From positions 248,001 through 312,000 of the forward strand of contig BGKB01000054.1 of NCBI GenBank assembly GCA_003116975.1: a stretch of 64,000 nt of DNA. Direction: 5' to 3'. Below the pieces are notes generated by a model. It saw nothing but the letters and a program-made list of their open reading frames with translations. It made no database searches and was not told where the DNA came from. Shown here piece after piece: positions 1 through 9,800 of the stretch. Position numbers and translations under genes: made by a program. The stretch's first letter is position 1. The number at the start of each line of letters is the position of its first letter. The stretch is from Aurantiochytrium sp. KH105. Lineage: Eukaryota; Sar; Bigyra; Thraustochytrida; Thraustochytriidae.

Positions 1-221
1 AAACAAAATACGAGATACCTAACCATCTTCCCATATTCTTTAAGGCCCTTTTACAGAGCCGTATACAGATCAACATCTTTGCATGCAAAATCTTGACAAC
101 GAATAGCTGGTATACGGAGAAGCAGCTTGCTGCGTTGTGCAAATTCGAGATAATCCTCTTTCCCTTCCGCCCTTTTTTTAAAACCTACCTCACAGCTGCA
201 CAGAGAAAGGAAGAAATTAAC

Positions 222-1574
222 TTAGGCGGTTCGTTGCCGCTTGTTGACTTGCTCCTGCCCACTGGCGGCAAACTGGGCGTCAGTGTTGGGATAAAATAGG
301 TCGCTACCAGGCGCTGCAGCGTCGGCAATCTGAGGCACCGTTTCTTTCTCTGCTGCAGAGTCAGGTCCGGACACTATGGCGTTTGCAGCGGTCGAAGAGG
401 TGGGCTGAGCCGCGCCGCCAGCCCCCGAAGCATAGTCTGCCGGAAGCTGATATGCCGTGTCGTCAATGTGGTGCCCTGCGGCACGAATGGCAGCAACCAC
501 AGCATCGGCATTTGATCGTTTAATGGCCTCCTGCGCCACCGGATTGGGATCCTCGTGAGCCCACTTGACGTCCAGGACCTCATCTTTGTCGAGCTGCTGA
601 TTTGCCATGGCAAGCAAGGCAAACTCGGCGTGACTTCGAAAGCGATAGCGCACAAAGGCGATTGATTTTTGCCAAACCAAGTTGATGGATTCCACTTCGC
701 CCCATTCAGCAAAGTGACGCTGCAATGCCTTACGCAGCTCACTCGAAGAATCATTGTACGAGGCACGCAGCAAACGGCCTACATATAGTGTGCGACTGGG
801 TGACTTGAATGAGCCAGCGCCGCGCATGTCGTCGCGGTGCGTGGCGTGTCGTTCCCTTCCGAAACAGTCCCGCATCGCGTCCTTCTCGAGACGGCCCACG
901 TCAGCATAGGTTGGGATGCGGTGGTAGTAACGGCAAGATTTGCCCTTGGGGCACTCGCCCTGGGCAAAAAACATGCAAAAGTACGTCCCCTCGCCGCCCT
1001 CTTTGTCCGCACGCGTGTACCCTGCGTGCAAGTCGACCTTGCAGCGATGTTTGGCCGGATCGAGGCGTTGCTCTTTGGACCAATGCTCGCCAACGTACTT
1101 GCCATACCATTTATTGTACATTTCTGCGCCCTGCAAGTAGGCTGTCTCCTTTGGTTGGGCCTCGATCTGCTTCGGAGCAGGGCGTTCGAGATACTTGGCA
1201 TTGTTCCTGTCGAGTCTGGACTGCTCGCCCGCGCGGCCGCGTCCGTACCAGCCGGTGTTGCGCACGGTCTCGCCCATGGCTTTGGGTCTTTCCCACTGGA
1301 CCGCGCCTGTTTTTTCATTGAAATAATAAATTTGCTTTGAATCCGGGTCGAGGGCCTCTCTCCAGTTGTGGTCGTCGCCCGCGGCCGCCCGCGCCGCGCC
1401 CTCGTGCCACACGAGCGCCTTTTGCGCGTCCTGGGGCGCCTTCTTGCGGCACCGCACGCACGCCTTGCGCTGGGGCGGGTTCTTGGCCTTGCAGGCGCCG
1501 CATTGCCACGTCCGCTCGCGCACTGCGAACGCCGCGCCCACGGGCCCCGACGTCCCCGTCACGGAGCTCTTCAT
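222..1574 (-). CDS. CWC2: Pre-mRNA splicing factor Cwc2/RBM22-like with added WW domain
   Basis: A 450-residue single-exon protein starting at an ATG (1574). It matches the Cwc2/RBM22 family, which binds U6 snRNA and helps form the spliceosome active site as part of the Prp19-associated complex in the nucleus. In order: a RanBP2-type zinc finger (residues about 22-45, two CxxC pairs including WQCGAC and CVRC), a WW domain (71-97, from NWRE to WERP), the torus segment (about 150-195), a CCCH finger (C200, C208, C214, H218) and an RRM (262-340, core YVGRL and IAFVRY). The stretch around GYTRADK and the PNPVAQ motif after the RRM are typical of fungal Cwc2. As I recall the family, fungal Cwc2 and human RBM22 carry no WW domain, so the N-terminal pair looks like an unusual addition. 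It diverges from the gene at 2189. Family call is secure; the choice of Cwc2 over RBM22 as name is a judgement. Confidence 0.9.
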   Translation of the reverse strand: MKSSVTGTSGPVGAAFAVRERTWQCGACKAKNPPQRKACVRCRKKAPQDAQKALVWHEGAARAAAGDDHNWREALDPDSKQIYYFNEKTGAVQWERPKAMGETVRNTGWYGRGRAGEQSRLDRNNAKYLERPAPKQIEAQPKETAYLQGAEMYNKWYGKYVGEHWSKEQRLDPAKHRCKVDLHAGYTRADKEGGEGTYFCMFFAQGECPKGKSCRYYHRIPTYADVGRLEKDAMRDCFGRERHATHRDDMRGAGSFKSPSRTLYVGRLLRASYNDSSSELRKALQRHFAEWGEVESINLVWQKSIAFVRYRFRSHAEFALLAMANQQLDKDEVLDVKWAHEDPNPVAQEAIKRSNADAVVAAIRAAGHHIDDTAYQLPADYASGAGGAAQPTSSTAANAIVSGPDSAAEKETVPQIADAAAPGSDLFYPNTDAQFAASGQEQVNKRQRTA

Positions 1575-2188
1575 CCCGCTCCCGCCCCCGCCCCGTCCCC
1601 GCTCGCGCTCGCGCTCGCGCTCCCCGCGCCGCCGCTCGACTCTCCCGCGGCTGCGGCTGCGAAGCGCGACTGCTCGCTCGCCTTCGCTTCGCCTGCTTCG
1701 GCCAGTGGTTGCCGGGGCAGGAAGCTGCCTCGCCCGGGTCAGCTCCCTGCCCCGCGTCTTTCCACCGTGGATGGAGGCCGGAAAGGAGGAGTTGGGTCAG
1801 GCATCTGACTCAGCGCGCGGTAGACGAAGAAGACGCCTCGCGACGCGACGCGACGGCCGGAGCGCAGCGAGAGGAGATGAGCCCCGGCGAGACGAGACGA
1901 GCCGAGACGAGGCGAGACGGGGCGAGGCGAGACGCCCGTGCTTGCGCCGCTTGCCGAGGGCACGGCCCGACGCGAGCGCGACCGGCGAGCCGCATCTGCG
2001 CTGGGTCTGGCTGCGTAAGTTACAGTTATTCTGCGATCAAGTCCTTCGTCTCCCATAAACCTCTGTCTGTCTGTCTGTGCGTCTGTCTGTCTGTCTGTCT
2101 GTCTGTCTGTGTGTGTGGCGGCAGAGGCAATAACAGCAGGCAGAGCAGCGTCGCAGAGCAGGCAGAGCAAGGCAGAGCATGGCGGAGC
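1575..2188. promoter_or_regulatory. Divergent promoter region between CWC2 and the 2189 gene
   Basis: Shared 614-bp upstream region of two head-to-head genes. It contains GC-rich GAGAC/GAGGC pentanucleotide runs (about 1830-1945), a CTGT microsatellite (2061-2115) and, next to the plus-strand start, a GCAGA-rich purine leader (2120-2188). No TATA element was recognised. Confidence 0.4.
2061..2115. repeat. (CTGT)n microsatellite
   Basis: About thirteen CTGT units with one interruption, ending in a short GTGTGT run, in the divergent promoter between CWC2 and the next gene. Confidence 0.9.
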
Positions 2189-4432
2189 ATGCAAGAGCAC
2201 GGCAGACCGGCAGCGATGGCGGAAACCGTCGCGCGGCGCGGCGGGGCGTCGCGCGCGGCCCGGGGCGGCGGCGCGCGGGCGGCGGCGCGCGGGCGGGCGG
2301 CGCGGGCGCCCGCGGAGGTGGCGGTCTCGCTGGCGGTGAGCTTCGTGCGCAGGGGCCTGCGCGAGCGCGGGCGGCCGCCGCTCGCGGGCGAGCAGCACGC
2401 CCACCTCGAGGCCGTGTGCGCGAGCGTCCTGGAGAGCGTGGGCGCGAGGATCCCGGAGGTCGTCGAGTGCCTCGACACCTCGCGCGACGTGGAGGATAGG
2501 ACGCGCAAGCTCGAGGACCTCGTCGTCGTGCTGGCAGAGGCCGTGCTCGCGAGCGTGCTGGACACCGACGCTTTCCCGCTTGCACGCGCCGACGACGCCA
2601 ACGCGGGTGCCCGCCAGGGACCCGATTCGACGCCTGAGGCGCGGGCTGCAGCTTCGGGATCTGGCCACGAGCCGAGCTTTGCGAGGTCGGCGCGGTCTGC
2701 TGTCGGGTCTCGTCGACGACTCAAACACGATCACGATCGCAATCGCAGTCGCTCGCAGACACGGCGCGCCAGCAAATACGGCACGAAGGCGGCAACCTCG
2801 TTGAAGAAATCTCGGTCTCGAAGCGCCACGCCGTCTCGGTCTTCCTCGATGCCTCGCGCAAGGTCGCGTTCGCAAGCTCGCGCCGCGGCGCCAAAGTCCG
2901 AGTCGAACCCGGACGACCTCAGAGTCAAGAAGGCGACCAAGGCGAAGAAGAGTAAGGCTTTGCGCTCGAGCACGTCTACGTCTCGCCGTGTGAACCGATC
3001 TGCACCTCGTCGCGGGAACGGGGTGTCCTCCACCAAGGGGTCAGGGAAAGACGCCTTCTTGGAAGCCGAAGCGACGTCAGCTGCCACACCCAGTGCCCTT
3101 GTATCATCATCAACATTACCACCACCACCGCCATCATCATCATCATCATCATCATCATCACCATCATTTCCTTATCCTACCACGATCAATGGTGTTCGTG
3201 GCGCGGAAAAGGGAAAACTCGAGCTTGTCAAGAACTGCAGTGTCAAGATCGTGTTGCTGGCGCGCAAAGGCTTTGACACCATGTTCGAGAAACTGACGCT
3301 GAGCGACCAAGGCGCGCGCGAGCTGGGCGCTCTGCGCGCCGTCATGCTGCTTGCCGCCGATAGGTCCGACTCGCCAACGGTCGTAGACGAAGCCAAGGTG
3401 CTGCTCTTTGCGCTCATGTGCACGCGCGCGCTGTGCACGGTGTTTGATCGCATCGTCGAGGAGCATGATGGCCTCCAAGGCGAAAACGCTGATGTCGAGG
3501 CAAATGCGATTGCGTGCCTCCAGCTTGGCTGTGACCTTCTGAATCGCGTCATTCATCGCTCGAGCGCCCTGCGATCTGTCATGCTCGAGACCGTCGCGCT
3601 ACTCTTTGGAAGGGATGCCATCGACGAAGTTGATCGCGAAGCCGTCTGGATTGCGCTCGAGCCTTTCACACAACCTGTCATCAACATCCTCATGCGCCAT
3701 GTGGGTCTGACACTGACGGAAGAAGCACGACTCGCGTGGGAAGCTCTTGGCGCAGAAGATATGGGCGACTTTGTCTTTGAATTCTTCTTTTTCAAGGAAC
3801 TTGCTGCCTCGCACGAGGGTTCGACGTCGAGTAGCGATTTTTACCAGAAAGGCGATGGCGAAAAGAGCTCGGGCGCGTGCAGCCGTGATGAATTTGAAGA
3901 CAAGGACAATGACGAAGATTTTGTTGTTGGTGAATCGATTGACATGGAGAAAGAAGTTAGCTCGCCCCGTGGCAGTCCTCTGCATCAGCACTATGCTCCC
4001 GAGGACGCCGCGCAGGGAGGCGTTGACTTGGGAACGGGGCACGAGCGTATCTGTGTTCCGCAAGACGAGTGGCGACGACTTCTTAGCTCCAAGGTCGACA
4101 TTGCTGTGCCCGAGAGGGGTCTCGAGCACGGCTCCATTTCGGATAGTGGCCATCATGCTAGTTCTCAAGTCTCGGGGGAAAATCGTGTCCCGTTGCAGGA
4201 GTTCGATTCGGGCCAGGATGCAAACGAAATGGCGGCACCGACGATAGATGTGGCCTCTCGGCCGCGACACATTTCCTTTGCAGGGGAAAGCGAGGTGCAC
4301 CCCATCCCGGCCAATTCTCCCGAGCAGAACCGCAAGCTTTGGTATTCGACAAGAGACATTCAGTCTTTTCTTTCTGACGCTCAAGTCCTTGACGACGATG
4401 AGACTGGAGAGGACATTGAGGATCTCGACTGA
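2189..4432 (+). CDS. Uncharacterised protein with basic/Ser-rich middle and acidic tail
   Basis: I do not recognise this protein. The open frame extends upstream of 2189 but has no ATG there that is not antisense to CWC2, so the start is ATG 2189 or ATG 2216 (about 738-747 residues). Residues about 1-45 are Arg/Ala/Gly rich. A helical segment follows (about 45-125). Then comes a long Ser/Arg/Lys-rich region (about 150-320) with RSRS-like dipeptides and a poly-Ser run from a TCA/CAT repeat at 3106-3170. A compact, mostly helical domain lies at about 330-550. The C-terminal 200 residues are acidic and Ser-rich. It is a single exon and divergent from CWC2. The RS-like stretch could mean nuclear localisation, but that is only a guess. 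Codon use looks like that of its neighbours. Confidence 0.7.
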   Translation: MQEHGRPAAMAETVARRGGASRAARGGGARAAARGRAARAPAEVAVSLAVSFVRRGLRERGRPPLAGEQHAHLEAVCASVLESVGARIPEVVECLDTSRDVEDRTRKLEDLVVVLAEAVLASVLDTDAFPLARADDANAGARQGPDSTPEARAAASGSGHEPSFARSARSAVGSRRRLKHDHDRNRSRSQTRRASKYGTKAATSLKKSRSRSATPSRSSSMPRARSRSQARAAAPKSESNPDDLRVKKATKAKKSKALRSSTSTSRRVNRSAPRRGNGVSSTKGSGKDAFLEAEATSAATPSALVSSSTLPPPPPSSSSSSSSSPSFPYPTTINGVRGAEKGKLELVKNCSVKIVLLARKGFDTMFEKLTLSDQGARELGALRAVMLLAADRSDSPTVVDEAKVLLFALMCTRALCTVFDRIVEEHDGLQGENADVEANAIACLQLGCDLLNRVIHRSSALRSVMLETVALLFGRDAIDEVDREAVWIALEPFTQPVINILMRHVGLTLTEEARLAWEALGAEDMGDFVFEFFFFKELAASHEGSTSSSDFYQKGDGEKSSGACSRDEFEDKDNDEDFVVGESIDMEKEVSSPRGSPLHQHYAPEDAAQGGVDLGTGHERICVPQDEWRRLLSSKVDIAVPERGLEHGSISDSGHHASSQVSGENRVPLQEFDSGQDANEMAAPTIDVASRPRHISFAGESEVHPIPANSPEQNRKLWYSTRDIQSFLSDAQVLDDDETGEDIEDLD
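3106..3170. repeat. CAT/CCA trinucleotide tract inside a coding region
   Basis: An imperfect CAT/CAC repeat read as Pro then Ser codons in the uncharacterised protein. It lies in a low-complexity linker. Confidence 0.8.
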
Positions 4433-4808
4433 CCTGATTTTAATAACCAAAAAACATACAACACAAATTAGCAAGCTGACAGTAGACCGCAAAGACGCAG
4501 TTCCTCTTTGGAAGATTTGCGTTTGTTTCCAACCTTTCAAAGATCGAGCTTGGCTCCAAAAATGGCTCGACTCCGATTTTTACAGTTAGTTTTATATGAA
4601 AAAATTAATTTTGAAAAAGAGGTCTAATTGTGGGCCAAAAGAGGTCTAACGGCTCGCTGCCTCGTGCCGCGCAAGCGCGACCTCAACCCGACAAGTTCAA
4701 AGAAGTTGGAGCGTCCCAATTCTGCTCGACGGCAATCAGCTTGCGACGTGCCTCGCTCGTCGCACGGCTCGGTAATCGCTCGTTGGTACCCGTCTGGCGC
4801 GGGTGTCG
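4433..4808. other. Intergenic, with a 12-bp direct repeat
   Basis: No gene seen in these 376 bp. The left half is AT-rich, as expected of a 3' end. AAAGAGGTCTAA occurs twice (4616-4627 and 4638-4649), 22 bp apart, about 160 bp before the TMEM107-like start. Confidence 0.5.
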
Positions 4809-5463
4809 ATGAAGACTTCGACAGGAGTCCGGAGTCTTCTTGCAAGGTTCACTGCTGTTCTCGTCCAGCTCTTCGCTACGACTGTCTTGTACAATGAAAA
4901 GGTGAGTTGGCTTCTTTTCGCCTCCGATCTTGAGAGGAGCTACATGTCTTATCTTTTGCATCAGGCAATCGTTTGCTTACCTGTAGAATATGCCTTTTGC
5001 CTCGGAGCGCAGTACTACAATTTGGCCGCAGCGCTGCGCAACGACAGCGAAATTACAGACGACGAAAGCTTTCGAAGAGCATACTTTCAAATCGACTTCA
5101 AGTAAGTCCACGCTTCTTCGATGCTGATTCTCCTTTGCAGCAGCCTCGCTAACCACATCAATGTCATCGCACAGTTTCTCATGGCTGCTTGCCTCGTCAA
5201 TTCTCTGCAATGTGATGGAGATTGGCACGATGACGTGGGGCCACCCAAGTCAGTCCTCAATCTTTAATATGTCTGCCTTTGTCCTGCACGTGATTGGGTT
5301 GATTGCCACCGTCTTCATGCTGGTGCAGCCGTGGCCGATCTTCGCGTACAGCATTGTGTTTCTATTATGCAGCGCGCTCCCTCTGGTCATTTCTGCGCTA
5401 TTTATGGTCGATCGCGTGGTTTTACGTTCGAGTCTTCTCCGTCGTGTAGAAGTTCGAATTTGA
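4809..5463 (+). CDS. TMEM107: TMEM107-like ciliary transition-zone membrane protein
   Basis: A three-exon gene, join(4809..4901, 4965..5101, 5175..5463), giving 172 residues in an unbroken frame. Introns are 63 and 73 nt with donors GTGAGT and GTAAGT and acceptors ending CAG. The product has four hydrophobic segments, a CLP motif after the first one, a short acidic loop, then a DF segment, and CSALP in the last membrane helix. That order and the FCSALP-type signature match animal TMEM107. TMEM107 belongs to the MKS/tectonic module at the ciliary transition zone, which gates membrane proteins into the cilium. The start is the first ATG before a run of hydrophobic residues. The first intron acceptor was chosen because it restores the CLP motif. 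Family assignment rests on short motifs and topology, so moderate confidence. Confidence 0.72.
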
Positions 5464-6109
5464 GATCGTACTGGCCTACATCTCGATCATGACCTGCATA
5501 ACTTTATGTTTTTTGTCTTTACAATCACGTCACCGTCTTTTATGAAGTTGCCATGTCTTCGCGTCCTTGGCAAGGATCTTCGACTTTGAGGGCCCAAAGG
5601 TCTGTAACGGTGACACCCGTCGGCTCTTGTGGCCTTTCCCATGTTCTACTGCAAGCATGGAAAGGAGGCACACGTATCGCGTTTCGTTCAATCGAGCTTG
5701 CACAAACAAACACTTTCCACTTTCTTCAAGAGCTGTCGTCTCGTGATCTTCGGCCTTGCAACGTGATAGGTTCACTGGACCATTATTACCAGTCGTGCCT
5801 GCTCGGTAAACGAAGGCAGACTTTGAGCTACCACCTACCGCATCGTTGCGGCTGGCTTCACTGTCAAACAGCCAAAAAAAAAAAACGAAATTAAAAAGTT
5901 GGATGCCCGCAAAACTCCAAGCACAACTCCGAGTCTTCTTTATCTGTGCGCTGCCGGCTCGCGCAAGGCAAGACGGCAACGTAGAACGCGCGCTGTACGC
6001 GGAAAGGACCTGCGTGCGCAAGAGAAGCGTACGAACGAGCCCACCCGTGACCTCGCGCGGAAAAGGGACGCGTGCGTCCACGTGGCGGCGGCGACAAAGA
6101 GCCGCAGCC
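5464..6109. other. Intergenic region before VTI1
   Basis: No gene supported in these 646 bp. The left part is the 3' region of the TMEM107-like gene. A poly-A run (about 5874-5884) and a GC-rich leader follow, up to the VTI1 start. The long open frames crossing it lack any recognisable protein signature. Confidence 0.4.
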
Positions 6110-6769
6110 ATGACGAGCATGCTGGGCCTCTACGAGGGGGAGGTGACCTCGCTGCTCAAAAAGGTGCGGGACGCCCTCGACGATGTGCTCGAGGCCGGGA
6201 CCGGGGCCGACGCAGACCCAAAGGTCCTGGAGGATCTGCAAGGAGACTTTTCAAGGCTATCACAAGCCATTAAGCAGCTCGAGACGGAGGCGCGCACACA
6301 GCCAGATGCCACGAGCCGCAAGGCGCTGCAGAGCAAGGTCCGGCAATTCAAGGACGACGTCAAGGGACTCCAGAGCAGGTATAATGGAATTTTTGAGGCC
6401 AGTAAGCGAGCTTATTTGACGAGTTCCGGGGCCACAGGCGCGCGCTCTGGCAATGCGCAAGAACGCGAGCGCATGCTGAATGTGAATCAGCGCATGGAGG
6501 ACGGCACGCGCAAATTGCAAGACTCGCACCGCACGATGCTCGAGATCGAGGAGACTGCACAGAGCGTCGCCGAGCAATTGCAAGACAATCGCGCTAGTCT
6601 CGAGTCGACTCGACGAAAGCTGCAGGATACAAACTCGCTCACAGGCCAAGCAAGGGGGCTCTTGCGCAAGATGGAGCACAATGAGCGCGTCAAGAAGCTC
6701 GTAGGGTACGGCGCTTTTGGCATCGTCGTCATCTGCATGCTCTTTCTCATCTATAGCATCGTATTCTAA
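6110..6769 (+). CDS. VTI1: Vti1-type Qb-SNARE
   Basis: A 219-residue tail-anchored protein. The open frame runs further upstream, but the N-terminal Vti1 domain begins at ATG 6110 (MLGLYEGEV fits the LxxYE start of this family). Residues about 5-95 form the N-terminal three-helix domain, about 130-190 the SNARE heptad motif, and 198-219 a single C-terminal membrane anchor (VVICMLFLIY). The zero-layer position appears to be Asp, as in other Vti1 proteins, though my hand alignment is approximate. Vti1 pairs with syntaxins in Golgi, endosome and vacuole fusion. Single exon, convergent with the ankyrin gene to its right. Confidence 0.85.
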   Translation: MTSMLGLYEGEVTSLLKKVRDALDDVLEAGTGADADPKVLEDLQGDFSRLSQAIKQLETEARTQPDATSRKALQSKVRQFKDDVKGLQSRYNGIFEASKRAYLTSSGATGARSGNAQERERMLNVNQRMEDGTRKLQDSHRTMLEIEETAQSVAEQLQDNRASLESTRRKLQDTNSLTGQARGLLRKMEHNERVKKLVGYGAFGIVVICMLFLIYSIVF

Positions 6770-6861
6770 AAGACACACATTTTCCTCAATCATATTACAC
6801 GCACGATCTGGTTTGCTTGTTTGCTTGTGGTTGATGGCCCCAAAGAAATTTGAGGCGTTCA

Positions 6862-9800
6862 TCATGACCGGGCGGCGAGAGCCACCAAGGCGTCCCCGGC
6901 CGTGCTTTTGGCATCTCTGTCCTCACCAAGCCGGATCAGGTCCTCGATGAGGCGACGCGCGCGTCGAGGAATGGACGCCTCCTTGTCAAAGGCCAAAATG
7001 AGTTTGTCCGCAGAGGCAAAGAGCAAAATCTCAATAATGAGATCCTTGTGGTGCGACAGACCACGACGCTGGGGCGGTCGCCCAATCAGCGCACGGTACA
7101 CCATGCAGCTCACTTGCGCCGCTTGCAGCGCGTCGCTCTCCATCGATGCCTGAATCTTGCGAATCGTTGCGTTTTGCAAAAGTCTTCCAGACAGTCGGCG
7201 CTGCAAACGAGGGCTGCTGAGCAGCACGCGCACAGTGCGCATTCGGTGGTGACGCGCCGCCGACAAGATGGCGTCGCAGCCATGTATGGCTGGATCACTT
7301 CGACCATCTTCCAAAAGAATACGAACCACCTTGTCGTGACCACGTCCTGCAGCCTGACGCAATGCGAAGTGATTCATAACGCGCGGATCGACCTTGCTCT
7401 CGGCCAAAAGCATTGTCACGACGCGGTCGTGGCCACGGAGCGCGGCCTCCCGAAAAGCCAGACAGTCCGATGCCTCGACGTCCACGCGGCCGTCCTTGAG
7501 CAAAAGACTGACAATGTCCACACGGTTACCCGAGGCTGCCACCTGCAGCACGCGCGAGGATTGCACGGTAGGATCGACGCGCTCGTCTTGCAAAAGAAGA
7601 TCCACCATTTCCGTCCGGCCGCAGGTGACTGCAGTGACAATAAGATTTGGTCCCACGACGAATTGCGGGTGTTCGAGCAAGAGACGAAAGACGTCCAAAT
7701 GACCCATTTGCAATGTCACAACGAGAGGCGAGGCATCGAGCGGGCCTTGTTGCGCCCCAGAAGGCGCAGCGTTGGCCTGCAAAAGCGCGCGCACAACCCG
7801 TGCGCAGCCTTGATGGACGGCGGCCCGAAAGCACGAGTAATTGTGCACACTTGGATGCGCGCGACCATCTTCGAGGAGAGCTTCCACAATGTCGGCATGA
7901 CCAAGCTCGCAACACGTCCGAAGTGCCCAGTCCGAGTCAAAGTCTGGACGCGCATCACGATCACGCAGTAGGGCTTTGGCGACACCAACGTGGTTGCGCT
8001 CGCACGCCCAGCGCATGAGCTGAACCCAAATCATACGCAACTTGAAGTGGCCGCTCTCGATGAGAACACACATGACGTCTGCGTGATTGTGCTCTTTGGC
8101 AATCATGATGGACTGGTTCTTGAGCATTTGGCGGACTCGCTTGTCTGCCATGAGCAGCTTCGCAACGTCTGCTCGGCCATATTCGCACGCCAGACGCATC
8201 GAGGCATTGTTGATGGCCGAGGGATCGCAGCAAGGCTGAGCGAGCAAAACGCGCACCACGTCAGTCAAGCCGAGGCGGCAGGCATCGCGCAGGGCGACGC
8301 ACTTCACCGCAGAAACGTTGACGCGCGGATCACGAGCCATGACCTCGACAACGTCAGCATGACCCAAACGCGCAGCCTCGCGCACTGGCCAATCGTTATT
8401 CGTTGCTGGGTTCACGCGTGGGTCCTTGAGCAGCCGCTCCACCGTATCAGCTTTGTTCAAGGCGATTGCCCACATCAAGTATGCATGATTCCCGGCAGCC
8501 GGGTCAACTCGGCCAGCAGATTCCTCGACGAGGAGCCGCATGGTTGTCTCGTCGCCAGCCTCTACAGCCCAAATGAGCGCCTCGCAGTCTCGAGCGCAGG
8601 GATCCACGCGAGGATCTTGCAATAGCGCGCGTACCACATCTACGTGCCCCCCTCGCGACGCGTAGCGAATGGGGTCGTTTTCTGCGCAGGCAGGGTCCGC
8701 CCGGCCGTCGGCCAAGAGCGCCTCAACAATCTCTACATATCCCTTTTGCGCGGCGAGGCAGATTGCTGCGTTGTCGCGCGCAGCCGGGTTGACGTGTTTA
8801 CATGTTTCTTCGGCGAGAAGACTTCGCACGACGGTGACGCAATTCAGGTCCGCTGCCATGATGAAGATTTGATTATCTGCGTGCGCCACATTGACACGCG
8901 CATCGCGCATAAGTGTAAGCGCGACGTCCTCGTGGCCGTTTTCGAGCGCCATGCGAATCCCCAGATTGTTGGTGGCCGTCGGATCGGCACGGCCGTCTTG
9001 GAGGAGGATTTGAACAACCTCCCTTTTACCGCCCGCCGCAGCCGCAGTCAGCGCCTCGCTATCCTCCGCAGTCGGGTCCACGCGCGGGTGAGCGAGGAGA
9101 AGCTTGACGACATCAAGGTGACCTCCGCGCGATGCAAAGCGCAAGGCTTCATTCTGCAAAACGCTCGGGTCTACACCATTGGCTTGAAGCAAGACGGCAA
9201 CTGTCGCAGCGTGACCATTCGCGCTCGCTGCGCGAATGGCCGATTGGCCTTCGGCGCTTGGATCAACATCAGCATCGCGCAGGAGCTCCTCGACGACCTC
9301 TGTGAGACCGCTCCACGACGCAGAGGCCAGCAGCAGGCTTGACGAGGTTCCGGGCATGCGAGAATCCGCGAGGATGCGTCGAGCCGTCTTGAGATGCCCG
9401 CGCTCTAGCGCAATTCGGGCGGGCTCTCCAGACATGACGAGCTCTGCGCACGCGCTCGTCGCCAGTATCTTTTCGACAAGGTCGTCCGCGCCATAGTACG
9501 CTGCACTGTTAAGGGCTTCGGCGTCGACCTCTTCCACTTTGGTTCGAGGATCGGCCGCTAACAATCTTGCTGCATCGAGGTGACCGTTCCTGCATGCCAT
9601 GCGAAAGGGAAAGCTCCGCATGCAAGAGGGTTTAGCCTCGTGAGCAAGCAAGATCTCTACAATTTGCGTGTGCCCATTCATGGCAGCCTGGCAGAGCGCA
9701 TCTTCCTCATCCAAATGAACGTCGACCTGGGAACTTTGCACCATGAGTGTGACCACGCTGAGATGGCCAGCCCTTGCAGCATTGGACAGAGCTGAGGACC

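Noticed and set aside
1337-2188. 5' extension of the 2189 gene frame across the divergent promoter and CWC2
   Set aside because: It has no ATG start and lies antisense to the conserved Cwc2 N-terminus.
3200-3830. Globin-like resemblance in the core of the unassigned protein
   Set aside because: Only a short helix (EEARLAWEAL) recalls globin helix H; the spacing of the other helices and the haem His do not fit.
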